DNA of 52,663 bases, from NCBI GenBank assembly GCA_903863195.1, contig CAIPAY010000122.1, forward strand, positions 1 through 52,663, given 5' to 3'. Positions 17,574 through 25,301 of this stretch are shown piece after piece; within the stretch, counting starts at the first letter, position 1; the number at the start of each line of letters is the position of its first letter. The DNA is from an uncultured Holophagaceae bacterium (GTDB lineage Bacteria > Acidobacteriota > Holophagae > Holophagales > Holophagaceae). The notes under the pieces were generated by a model. The model saw nothing but the letters and a program-made list of their open reading frames with translations, did not search any database and was not told the DNA's origin. Both the position numbers and the translations under genes were made by a program.

Positions 17574-18486
17574 CGCTGGCAGTTTCCTTGAGGGCGGCGC
17601 GGACATCCCGCACGACGGCGTCGTGGTTCCAGAAGTGCGCGGTGGTGCGCAGCAGCCAGCCCAGGAGCCAGCCGTTGAGGGTCGTGACGGAGAGCTGCAG
17701 CAGCAGGAACAGCCAGACCCGGAAAGTGGTGCCGCCGCCCATGCGCCAGGCCAGCAGCAGCAGGAGGAAGGGCAGCAGGGCGCGGAGGGCGGCGCCGCCC
17801 GCGGCGAGGACGCCCCACTGGACCGGGTGGTTCCACAGGCAGAAAAAGGAGTCGGTCAGGTGGGCGCGATAGCCCCGGGTCAGGCCCGCGGCGCGGCCCA
17901 GGCGGCAGAGCCACCACTGGACATTCAGGGTGCTGAGCAGGGCCATCCAGAGCAGGGGCCGGGCGATGAGCGCAGTCCAGCCAAGGCCATCCAAGCCCAG
18001 CCCGCCCATCCAGGCCAGGCCGCGGTCGATGGCGTAGGCCGTGAGCCCCAGGGGCAGGAAGCCGATCAGGACGGTGTCCAGGGCGCCCAGCAGCCAGGAC
18101 CCCAAGCGGGCCTTGAGGCCCACGGCCTCGGCCTGCATGCGCCAGCCGCACCAGAGCACCACCACCAGGCCCAGCCCGAACAGGTGGATTGTCGGCGAGT
18201 TCACGAGCTTGTACTTGACCCCTCCGTTCTCCCAGATCTCCCAGATATCGCGAGCCGAGAGCTGCTCACCCCAGTGGGAGGGCAGGGCACTCCAGGTCGC
18301 GGCGCGGCGCAGGTGTCCGGCCCAGCCCACGGCGGGGCCGAGGAAGACCATGACCCAGCCGCCCATGAGGCCCCAGCCCCAGGGGGTGAAGCCGCCGGGA
18401 AAGGCCGCCTTCAGGAAGGCCCAGGGTCCCCGGGGCGCGAGGGGTTCCTCGGCAAGGATGGTGGTGGGGCGTTCCTCGAGGTCCAT
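17566..18486 (-). CDS. multi-pass membrane protein of unknown function
   Basis: The protein has 306 residues from MDLEERPTTILAEEP; an in-frame ATG at 18510 would add 8 residues, and neither has a strong ribosome binding site. There is a cytoplasmic N-terminus, then about six hydrophobic segments (GLMGGWVMVFLGPAVGWAG; HLFGLGLVVVLWCGW; LLGALDTVLIGFLPLGLTAYAI; LPFLLLLLAWRMGG; VWLFLLLQLSVTTLNGWLLGWL). The overall plan recalls YIP1-family proteins, but I cannot assign it. It overlaps the secreted nucleotidase-C gene by 8 bases and is probably in the same operon. Confidence 0.65.
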   Translation of the reverse strand: MDLEERPTTILAEEPLAPRGPWAFLKAAFPGGFTPWGWGLMGGWVMVFLGPAVGWAGHLRRAATWSALPSHWGEQLSARDIWEIWENGGVKYKLVNSPTIHLFGLGLVVVLWCGWRMQAEAVGLKARLGSWLLGALDTVLIGFLPLGLTAYAIDRGLAWMGGLGLDGLGWTALIARPLLWMALLSTLNVQWWLCRLGRAAGLTRGYRAHLTDSFFCLWNHPVQWGVLAAGGAALRALLPFLLLLLAWRMGGGTTFRVWLFLLLQLSVTTLNGWLLGWLLRTTAHFWNHDAVVRDVRAALKETASDV

Positions 18487-18560
18487 ATCCGTCCGCGTGC
18501 AATCCCCCATCAAACCACACTTTCCGCTGACGCGCCGCGTGGGCATTGCCGTGCGCACCC

Positions 18561-18590
18561 TTGACAGAACCCCGCCAGACGGGGTTTGAT
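18561..18590 (+). promoter_or_regulatory. trp operon promoter with palindromic operator in the spacer
   Basis: A consensus TTGACA -35 box (18561-18566) is followed after 18 bases by TTTGAT (18585-18590), a moderate -10. The spacer holds a perfect 7-bp-arm palindrome AACCCCG-N5-CGGGGTT (18568-18586), well placed for a repressor. Transcription would start only a few bases before or at the leader peptide ATG at 18598. The repressor is unknown; the palindrome does not resemble the E. coli TrpR operator. Confidence 0.55.
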
Positions 18591-18597
18591 AGGGGCC

Positions 18598-18690
18598 ATG
18601 AAGCTGTCTGCCGTGTCCCTCTTCCAGGGCCTCCCTTCCGGGGGCAGCTGGTGGCGTACGGGCTCGGACGGCTCCCTGCGCGAGGCCTAG
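18598..18690 (+). CDS. trpL: trp operon leader peptide (Trp-Trp, attenuation)
   Basis: A 30-residue open frame that begins MKLSAVSLFQG has tandem Trp codons (18649-18654, in GGSWWRTG), which is the hallmark of attenuation leader peptides. It lies between the trp promoter and a Rho-independent terminator before trpE, in the right order and spacing. Under Trp shortage the ribosome would pause at the two Trp codons; under plenty it would run to the stop at 18688. AGGGG is only 2 bases before the ATG, so initiation may be leaderless or near-leaderless. Confidence 0.75.
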   Translation: MKLSAVSLFQGLPSGGSWWRTGSDGSLREA

Positions 18691-18743
18691 CGGCCGACGC
18701 CTTTCCGGATCCTCCGAGCCCGACCCCACGGTCGGGCTTTTTT
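18660..18743 (+). promoter_or_regulatory. trp attenuator: antiterminator and terminator
   Basis: The terminator is AGCCCGACC (18717-18725), loop CCAC, GGTCGGGCT (18730-18738), followed by six T's. The competing antiterminator pairs GGGCTCGGA (18660-18668) with TCCGAGCCC (18713-18721) and can extend (GG 18670 with CC 18711, CC 18674 with GG 18707). The two share 18717-18721, so only one can form. The 5' antiterminator strand starts 6 bases after the second Trp codon, which is closer than in E. coli, so a paused ribosome might cover part of it. GCCGTGTCC (18610-18618) could be the strand-1 partner of GGACGGC. Confidence 0.7.
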
Positions 18744-18759
18744 GTTTTTGGATGAACCC

Positions 18760-20160
18760 ATGACCCTCGCTCCCCGACACCTGATCCGCCACCCGCTGCC
18801 CGCGGACCTGCTGACCCCGCTGGCCGCCTACCTGGCCCTGCGGCCCGCGGGCGCCAGCCTGCTGCTGGAGTCCTGCGACCAGGGCGAGCGCGTGGGCCGC
18901 CACAGCTTCGTGCTGCTGGCGGGCGCCGACGAGAGCCGCCTGGAGGCTCCGGCGCGCGGCTGGGTGGAGGCCCTGCGGGAGCTGTCGGGTGCCGCGCCGG
19001 CGTCCTGCCTGCACGATCCCGGCGCGGCCCTGCCGCCCCTGCGGGAGGTGCTGCCCGTGGGCGTGGGCTGCGCGGGCTACCTGGGCTTCGAGGCCATGGG
19101 GGCTGCGGAGCCCACCCTGCCGCCGCCCGCCAAGAACAGCCTTGGCCTGCCTGGCCTCTGGGTCCGCCGCTTTGACACGGCCCTGGTCTTCGACCACCTC
19201 CATCAGGTGGCGGAGCTGCAGACCCTCGATCCCGATCCAGAGGCGGGCTACGCGCGGCTCCGGGGTCTGAGGGCACTGCTGCTGGCGGGCGTGAGCGATC
19301 CGGGTCCCTCCGCCGCCCAGCCCCGGGCCGTGCCCCTCATGGCCCGCGAGAAGTTCGAGGCCACGGTGCGGGAGGCCCAGGAGCTCATCCTGGATGGCGA
19401 TGTCTACCAGCTGGTGCCCAGCCAGCGCTTCCGCGTGGAGGGGCCGCCGCCGCCCCTGGAGGCCTACCGGCGCCTGCGCCGCCTCAACCCCAGCCCCTAC
19501 GGCTACCTGCTCGAGTGGGACGATTTCGCCCTGGTGGGCGCCTCGCCGGAGATGCTGGTGCGGGTGCAGGGCGGCGAGGCTGAGACCCTGCCCATCGCCG
19601 GCACCGTGCCTCGCGGCGCCAGCCCCGAGGAGGACGTGGCCCGCTTCGAGGCCCTCAAGCGCGACCCCAAGGAGCTGGCCGAGCACCAGATGCTGGTGGA
19701 CCTGGCCCGCAACGACCTGGGCCGGGTGGCGGTGCCCGGCGGCGTCCGGGTGGAGCTGCCCCTGGCCCTCCAGCGCACCAGCCACGTGCTGCACCTGACC
19801 ACCACCGTGAAGGCCCACCTCAAGCCCGGCGTGGACGCCCTGGATGTGCTGGCGGCGGCCTTCCCGGCGGGCACGGTCAGCGGGGCGCCGAAGCTCCGGG
19901 CCTGCCAGCGCATCGCCGAGTTCGAAGGCGAGGCCCGCGGCCCCTACGGCGGCGTGCTGCTGCGCCTGGGCGCGGACGGCGTCCTGGACACGGCCCTGAT
20001 CCTGCGTACGGCGGTCTACCAGGCTGGCGTGGCCTACATCCAGGCCGGCGCCGGGGTGGTGCGGGCCTCGAACCCCACCTCCGAATACTTCGAGACCCTG
20101 CACAAGCTGGGGGCCATCGCCCAGGCCCTTGGGGTGACGCTGTCCGGAGGTGCCCGATGA
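18760..20160 (+). CDS. trpE: anthranilate synthase component I
   Basis: The 466-residue protein makes anthranilate from chorismate with TrpG-supplied ammonia, the first step of tryptophan synthesis. The N-terminal LLES motif (ASLLLESCDQGERVGRHSF) is the Trp feedback site. The chorismate-binding half has LVGASPEMLVR, LPIAGTVPRG, LVDLARNDLGRV and FPAGTVSGAPK, typical of TrpE. The ATG was chosen over an upstream TTG that lies within the terminator U-run; only a weak GGAT precedes it. The stop overlaps the trpG start (ATGA). Confidence 0.95.
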   Translation: MTLAPRHLIRHPLPADLLTPLAAYLALRPAGASLLLESCDQGERVGRHSFVLLAGADESRLEAPARGWVEALRELSGAAPASCLHDPGAALPPLREVLPVGVGCAGYLGFEAMGAAEPTLPPPAKNSLGLPGLWVRRFDTALVFDHLHQVAELQTLDPDPEAGYARLRGLRALLLAGVSDPGPSAAQPRAVPLMAREKFEATVREAQELILDGDVYQLVPSQRFRVEGPPPPLEAYRRLRRLNPSPYGYLLEWDDFALVGASPEMLVRVQGGEAETLPIAGTVPRGASPEEDVARFEALKRDPKELAEHQMLVDLARNDLGRVAVPGGVRVELPLALQRTSHVLHLTTTVKAHLKPGVDALDVLAAAFPAGTVSGAPKLRACQRIAEFEGEARGPYGGVLLRLGADGVLDTALILRTAVYQAGVAYIQAGAGVVRASNPTSEYFETLHKLGAIAQALGVTLSGGAR

Positions 20161-20735
20161 TCCTCCTCCTGGACGCCCTGGACTCCTTCACCTACAACCT
20201 GGTGCAGGCCTTCGAGACCCTGGGCTCAGAGGTGCTCGTGGTCCGCCACGACGCCATCACCCTGGCCGAGGCCCAGGCCCTGCGCCCCGAGGCTGTGGTG
20301 CTGTCGCCGGGACCGGGCCATCCCACCGAGAGCCCCGCCCACATGGCCCTGGCGCAGTGCGACTGGGCTGTGCCCCTGCTGGGCGTCTGCCTGGGCCACC
20401 AGGCCCTGGCCGCGGGCAGCGGCGGCCGGGTGATCCGCGCCCGGGAACCCCTGCACGGCGAGGCCACACCTCTCGAGCACGACAGCACCGGCCTCTTCCA
20501 GGGCCTGCCCCCGGGCCTGCCCGTGGGCCGCTACCACAGCCTCATCGCCGAGCCGGAGTCGCTGCCCGCCTGCTGGCGCGTGACCGGCCGCAGCCCCGGC
20601 GGCGAGATCATGGCCATGGCCCACCTCACGCTGCCCCGCTGGGGCGTGCAGTTCCACCCCGAGAGCATCCTCACGCCGGACGGTCCGGCCATGCTTGCCA
20701 ACTTCCTCCGCCTCGCCAAGGACGCCCGCCCATGA
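20157..20735 (+). CDS. trpG: anthranilate synthase component II (glutamine amidotransferase)
   Basis: The protein has 192 residues, the usual size for a stand-alone class I amidotransferase that hydrolyses glutamine and feeds ammonia to TrpE. The nucleophile is Cys78 in GVCLGHQA; the His-Glu pair is in VQFHPESILTP. The opening LLLDALDSFTYNLVQ is typical. It is coupled to trpE and trpD by ATGA overlaps. With no separate pabA in view, it could also serve p-aminobenzoate synthesis. Confidence 0.95.
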   Translation: MILLLDALDSFTYNLVQAFETLGSEVLVVRHDAITLAEAQALRPEAVVLSPGPGHPTESPAHMALAQCDWAVPLLGVCLGHQALAAGSGGRVIRAREPLHGEATPLEHDSTGLFQGLPPGLPVGRYHSLIAEPESLPACWRVTGRSPGGEIMAMAHLTLPRWGVQFHPESILTPDGPAMLANFLRLAKDARP

Positions 20736-21769
20736 CGCTGCTCACGACCCACAACCCCAGCCGCCCGCTGCCCGAGGCCACCGCCTCGGAGCTCATGCAC
20801 ATCTTCATCGACCAGGACACGGACGCCCTCCTGGTGGGCGCCTGCCTGGCGCTGCTGGCCCAGCGCGTGCCGGAGGCCCACGAGCTGGCGGCCTTCGCCG
20901 ACGCCCTCTCGGAAGTGGCCGTGCCTTTCCCGGCGGTGCCCGCAGGCGCCCTGGACACCTGCGGCACCGGCGGCGACGGCTCTTCCACCGCGAACCTGAG
21001 CACCCTGGCGGCCCTGCTCCTGGCCCACCTGGGCGTGCCCATCGTCAAGCACGGCAACCGCGCCGCCACCGGTGTCTGTGGCAGCGCGGACCTGCTCGAG
21101 GCCCTGGGCTACGACCTGGCCCGGCCCAGCGCCGACCTGGCCGAGGACCTGCGCACCCGGAACTTCGCCTTCCTCTTCGCCCCCGCCTACCACCCGCTGC
21201 TGGGCCGCCTGCGGGAGATCCGCAAGCGCCTGGGCATCCCCACGATCTTCAACCTGCTCGGCCCCCTGCTGAACCCGGGCAACCCGCCCCTGCAGCTGCT
21301 GGGCGTCGCCCGCGAGGACCTAGTCATCCCCATGGCCGGGGCCCTGGCCCGCCGGCCCACCCTGCAGCGCGCCCTGGTGATCCACGGCAAGGACGCGGAA
21401 GGGAAGGGGCTGGACGAGGCCTCCATCGAGGGGCCGACCACCGTGGTGGGCGCGGTCGACGGCAGGGTGGCCGCGCCCCAGGTACTGGTGCCCCGGGAGC
21501 TGGGCCTGCAGCCGCCGGCGCGCCACGCCCTGCGCGTGGCGGACCGCGCCGAGGCTCTGGCCGTTGCCCGGGGGCTCTTCGCCGGGGCCACCCACGCGGA
21601 CTTCCGGCCCGCGGTGGCGGACGCCGTGGCGCTGCAGGCGGCCCTGGGCCTGCACCTGCACCGCGGGAGCAGCCTGGACGGCCTGGCCGAGACCCTGCGC
21701 GAGACCCGCGCCCACCTGGATCGCGGCTTCCCGCTGCCCTTCGCCCCCGGTGGCGAGGTGCGTCTGTGA
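20732..21769 (+). CDS. trpD: anthranilate phosphoribosyltransferase
   Basis: The 345-residue enzyme transfers the phosphoribosyl group of PRPP to anthranilate. PRPP- and anthranilate-site motifs are visible: DTCGTGGDGSSTANLST, VKHGNRAATGVCGSADLLEALG and IFNLLGPLLNPG. The length matches the family. The start codon overlaps the trpG stop (ATGA), and its own stop overlaps the GTG of trpC. Confidence 0.95.
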   Translation: MTLLTTHNPSRPLPEATASELMHIFIDQDTDALLVGACLALLAQRVPEAHELAAFADALSEVAVPFPAVPAGALDTCGTGGDGSSTANLSTLAALLLAHLGVPIVKHGNRAATGVCGSADLLEALGYDLARPSADLAEDLRTRNFAFLFAPAYHPLLGRLREIRKRLGIPTIFNLLGPLLNPGNPPLQLLGVAREDLVIPMAGALARRPTLQRALVIHGKDAEGKGLDEASIEGPTTVVGAVDGRVAAPQVLVPRELGLQPPARHALRVADRAEALAVARGLFAGATHADFRPAVADAVALQAALGLHLHRGSSLDGLAETLRETRAHLDRGFPLPFAPGGEVRL

Positions 21770-22602
21770 GCACGCTGCCCGCGCCCGCAGCCTTCGTCCA
21801 CGGCTCGGGCCTGCCCGCGAGCTCCCTGCTCCAGCAGGTGCTGGTGGCGGAGCTGGCCCGAGTGGAGCAGCTGCCCCCTGCGCCGGCGCCGGCGCGCGCT
21901 GCCCTGACCGGTCCCGGACCCTTCGAGACGGCCCTGCGCCGGGAGGCCGCCGCCCGCGGTGGCGCTGTCATCGCCGAATACAAGCAGGGCTCGCCTTCGC
22001 TCGGCCCCTTCGCCGCGGGCACGCCGCTGCTGCCCCAGCTGCGGGCCTATGCGGAGGGCGGCGCCGCGGCCTTCTCGATCCTCACGGAGCCCAGCTCCTT
22101 CCAGGGCTCCGCCGAGCACCTCCGGGCCGCGGCCGAGCTGGGGGTGCCCCGGCTCTACAAGGGCTTCGTCATCGCCGAGGCGCAGCTGGCCGAGGCGGAA
22201 GCCGCCGGGGCCGAGGCGGTGCTGCTCATCGCCCGGGTGCTGAAGGAGCACACCGCGGCCTTCGCCGACGCGGCTAGGAGTCGCGGCCTGGAGCCCCTGG
22301 TCGAGCTGCACAACCTCACGGAAGTGGGCTTCGCCCAGGCCGCCGGGGCCCGCCTGGTGGGCATCAATGCCCGCAACCTCTCGACCTTCACCCTGGGCGC
22401 TCCCACGGCGGCCCCCCTGCGCGAGGCCTTCCCCGAGGCGGTGCTCATCCGCGAGTCCGGTCTGGCCACACCCGAGGACGCCCAGGCGGCGCTGCGGGCG
22501 GGCTTCGACGCGGTGCTCATCGGCGAGGCGCTCATGCGCAGCCCGGATCCCCGGGACTTCCTGGTGCGGCTCCTGACGGGGCTGCGGGCGGAGGCTTTGT
22601 GA
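21766..22602 (+). CDS. trpC: indole-3-glycerol phosphate synthase
   Basis: The protein has 278 residues from a GTG that overlaps the trpD stop (GTGA). It closes the indole ring of indole-3-glycerol phosphate. Barrel motifs include IAEYKQGSPSLG (phosphate/catalytic Lys strand), LYKGFVI, LVELHNLTEV, VGINARNLSTF and LIRESGLATPEDA. The usual KxxSPS reads KQGSPS here. It is followed by trpF with the same type of overlap, so C and F are separate proteins rather than a fusion. Confidence 0.93.
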   Translation: MSTLPAPAAFVHGSGLPASSLLQQVLVAELARVEQLPPAPAPARAALTGPGPFETALRREAAARGGAVIAEYKQGSPSLGPFAAGTPLLPQLRAYAEGGAAAFSILTEPSSFQGSAEHLRAAAELGVPRLYKGFVIAEAQLAEAEAAGAEAVLLIARVLKEHTAAFADAARSRGLEPLVELHNLTEVGFAQAAGARLVGINARNLSTFTLGAPTAAPLREAFPEAVLIRESGLATPEDAQAALRAGFDAVLIGEALMRSPDPRDFLVRLLTGLRAEAL

Positions 22603-23219
22603 GGCTGCTGGCGAAGGTCTGCGGCCTGGTGCAGGCGGGGGACGCGGCCCAGGCCGCCGCAATGGGCGCCGATCTGCTGGGCTTCGTCTGGCACCCGCCG
22701 AGTCCCCGGCACTGCGCCGACCTGACCGCGGCGGCGCCCTACCTGAGCCGTGCAGTGCTGGTCATCGTGGCCGAGGAGGCCGAAGCGATCCTGGCGATAG
22801 CCCGCCGCCACGGCTTCCGCCGCGTGCAGCCCTACCTGCCGGTGGCCGGGCGCGCCGCGGGCGTCGCGCTGCTCCGGGCCGCGGGGCTCTTCGTGCTGCT
22901 GCCCTGGGCTGACGAGCCGCACCCGGAGGCGCCCGCCGCGGATCTCTACCTCTGGGAGGCCAGCCTCACGCAGACCGGCGTTCATGGTGGCTCGGGACAG
23001 GGCCACAATATGGCCTTCCCGCCGCCCGGTCCGTTCCTGCTGGCCGGGGGCCTCGATGCCACCAACCTGACAGAGCACCTCGCCGCCCTGCCGGCGACCG
23101 TGCAGGGCCAGCTGCGCGGCGCCGACGCCGCCAGCCGCCTCGAGTCCGCCCCGGGCCGCAAGGACCCTGTCAAAGTCTCCGCCTTCATCTCCACCGTCCA
23201 TGAGCGGGAGTTCGTATGA
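22599..23219 (+). CDS. trpF: phosphoribosylanthranilate isomerase
   Basis: The protein has 206 residues from a GTG that overlaps the trpC stop. It performs the Amadori rearrangement between the TrpD and TrpC steps. Catalytic Cys is in AKVCGLVQAGDA, followed by GADLLGFVWHPPSPR; the C-terminal phosphate-binding strands are FLLAGGLDATN and GADAASRLESAPGRKD, ending KVSAFI. It is divergent in the middle, as this family often is. The stop overlaps the trpB ATG. Confidence 0.92.
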   Translation: MRLLAKVCGLVQAGDAAQAAAMGADLLGFVWHPPSPRHCADLTAAAPYLSRAVLVIVAEEAEAILAIARRHGFRRVQPYLPVAGRAAGVALLRAAGLFVLLPWADEPHPEAPAADLYLWEASLTQTGVHGGSGQGHNMAFPPPGPFLLAGGLDATNLTEHLAALPATVQGQLRGADAASRLESAPGRKDPVKVSAFISTVHEREFV

Positions 23220-24400
23220 CCCTCGGCTTCACCCTTCCCGACCGCTTCGGCAGCCAGGCCCTGGGCGGCTGTTATGCCCCGGAGACCCTCGTCCAGCCGC
23301 TCCTGGATCTGGAGGCCGCCTTCCGCTCGGCTCTGCTGGATCCCGCCTACCTGGCGGAGCTCAAGGGCGAGCTGCGGCACTTTGTGGGCCGCCCCACGCC
23401 CCTGACGCCCGCCCCGCGCCTGGCCGCGCAGCTCGGGCTGAAGGCCCTGTTCCTGAAGCGGGAGGACCTCACCCACACCGGTGCCCACAAGATCAACAAC
23501 GCCCTGGCCCAGGCCCTGCTGGCGAAGCGCATGGGCAAGCACGAGATCATCGCCGAGACCGGGGCCGGCCAGCACGGCGTGGCCACGGCGGCGGCCTGCG
23601 CCCGGCTCGGGCTGTCCTGCACGGTCTACATGGGCATCACGGACATGGCCCGGCAGGCCCCGAACGTGGCCCGCATGCGGCTCTTCGGCGCCAAGGTCGA
23701 GCCAGTGGAAGCAGGGCAGGGCACCCTCAAGGAGGCCGTGAACGAGGCCCTCCGCGCCTGGGCCGCCCGCTGCGACCGCGCCCACTACATCCTGGGCTCG
23801 GCCCTCGGCCCGCATCCCTTTCCGACCCTGGTGCGCACCTTCCAGACCGTCATCGGCGAGGAGGCCCGCGCCCAGATCCTGGAGCAGGCGGGCGCCCTGC
23901 CCGAGGTGGTCATCGCCTGCGCAGGCGGCGGCAGCAACGGCCTGGGCCTGCTGGTGCCGTTCCTGGGGGATCCCCTGCAGCGCATCGCCGTGGAGGCTGG
24001 CGGCCACGGCCCAGACCTGGGGGAGCACGCCGCCCGCCTCGACGGCGGCCGCATGGGCGTCCTGCACGGCTGCAAGACCCTCCTGCTGCAGGACGACCAC
24101 GGCCACACGGCCGAGACCGCCAGCATCAGCGCGGGCCTGGACTACCCGGCCCTGGGGCCGGAGCTCGCGGCCCTGATCCTGGACGGCAAGGTCGAGGTGC
24201 GCCGCGCCTCCGACGAGGAAGCCCTCTCCGGTGCCCGGCGGCTCTGCCAGGCCGAAGGCATCCTGCCGGCCCTGGAGAGCAGCCACGCCCTGGCGCTGCT
24301 GCCCGCCCTGGCCGCCGAAGGCGCCGCCACCATCCTGCTCGGCCTCAGCGGCCGCGGGGACAAGGACCTGTCCACCTACCAGTCGCGCTCGGGGCTCTGA
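23216..24400 (+). CDS. trpB: tryptophan synthase beta chain
   Basis: The 394-residue PLP enzyme joins indole and serine. The PLP lysine is Lys92 in THTGAHKINNALAQ; the phosphate-binding loop is CAGGGSNGLG, and GRGDKDLSTY lies near the C-terminus. The N-terminus (FGSQALGGCYAPETL) is of the classical TrpB1 type that pairs with TrpA, not the TrpB2 type. It overlaps trpF and is one base from trpA. Confidence 0.96.
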   Translation: MTLGFTLPDRFGSQALGGCYAPETLVQPLLDLEAAFRSALLDPAYLAELKGELRHFVGRPTPLTPAPRLAAQLGLKALFLKREDLTHTGAHKINNALAQALLAKRMGKHEIIAETGAGQHGVATAAACARLGLSCTVYMGITDMARQAPNVARMRLFGAKVEPVEAGQGTLKEAVNEALRAWAARCDRAHYILGSALGPHPFPTLVRTFQTVIGEEARAQILEQAGALPEVVIACAGGGSNGLGLLVPFLGDPLQRIAVEAGGHGPDLGEHAARLDGGRMGVLHGCKTLLLQDDHGHTAETASISAGLDYPALGPELAALILDGKVEVRRASDEEALSGARRLCQAEGILPALESSHALALLPALAAEGAATILLGLSGRGDKDLSTYQSRSGL

Positions 24401-24401
24401 C

Positions 24402-25157
24402 ATGAATCCGCTGCTTCCCTTCCTCATGGCCGGTGATCCCTCCCTGGAGGCGCTCCCGCAGCTGCTCTCGGATGCCAAGGCCCTCGGCCTCAAGGCCGTG
24501 GAGCTGGGCCTTCCGCACTCGGATCCCATCGCGGACGGGCCGGTGCTGCAGGCCGCCGCGCACCGGGCCATCCAGCGAGGTGCCACCCCGCTGCGCGTGC
24601 TCCAGAGCCTCACCGGCATCACGGACAGCCCGGATGTGGTGCTCTTCACCTACCTGAATCCCCTGCTTCAGCTCGGGGCCGCGGAGCTGAAGCGGCTGCT
24701 GGCGCCCACGCCGGTGCGCGCCCTGCTGGTGGTGGACCTGCCCTTCGGCGAAGAGCCCGCCTTCGAGGCGGAGCTGCGAGCGGCGGGCTACCCCATGGTG
24801 CCGCTGCTGGCCCCCACCACCACCCTGGGCCGGGCCAGGCAGATCCTCGCCGAGCGGCCCGATCCCGGCGAGGGCGCGCCCTTCGCCCAGCGCTTCGCCT
24901 ACGTGGTGGCCCGGCTCGGGGTCACGGGCACGGGGCAGGGCCTCGATCTGAAGCCGATCTCGGAGCGGGTCGCGGACCTGCTGCCCCTGTCCTCACGCCC
25001 CCTCGCCGTGGGCTTCGGCCTCTCGGATCCCCGCAGCCTCACCGCCATCCGGCGGCTCGGCGCGACGCCCGTCATCGGGTCGGCCCTGGTCCAGGAGCTG
25101 GCGGAGGGACGTGGCCTGCGGGAGGCGCTGGCCTCCAGGCTGGTTGACGATCTCTAG
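24402..25157 (+). CDS. trpA: tryptophan synthase alpha chain
   Basis: The 251-residue protein cleaves indole-3-glycerol phosphate to indole, which is channelled to TrpB. The catalytic Glu34 and Asp45 lie in ELGLPHSDPIADGP, where the usual Phe before Ser is His. The phosphate-binding end has AVGFGLSDP and VIGSALVQ. It starts one base after the trpB stop and is the last gene of the operon. No clear terminator follows; the 144 bases to fadL hold only weak symmetrical sequences, among them CGATTTGG (25212) with CCAAATCG (25244). Confidence 0.95.
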   Translation: MNPLLPFLMAGDPSLEALPQLLSDAKALGLKAVELGLPHSDPIADGPVLQAAAHRAIQRGATPLRVLQSLTGITDSPDVVLFTYLNPLLQLGAAELKRLLAPTPVRALLVVDLPFGEEPAFEAELRAAGYPMVPLLAPTTTLGRARQILAERPDPGEGAPFAQRFAYVVARLGVTGTGQGLDLKPISERVADLLPLSSRPLAVGFGLSDPRSLTAIRRLGATPVIGSALVQELAEGRGLREALASRLVDDL

Positions 25158-25301
25158 ATAGAGAATGCCGGGCGCGCCAGATTGCTTTCAGGAGTGGTTG
25201 CACCCCTGACGCGATTTGGTATCTTGGTCCATCACCATCCTTGCCAAATCGGCTGGAGACAGCCACTCACCCCGGTCACTCGGGACAGGAGTCATGCCCC
25301 T

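Noticed and set aside
18752..18763. Three-codon frame (ATG AAC CCA TGA) overlapping the trpE start, and a similar one (ATG CCC CTA TGA) at the fadL-like start (25294)
   Set aside because: Translational coupling through mini-frames is possible, but such short frames arise often by chance and no ribosome binding site is well placed for them.
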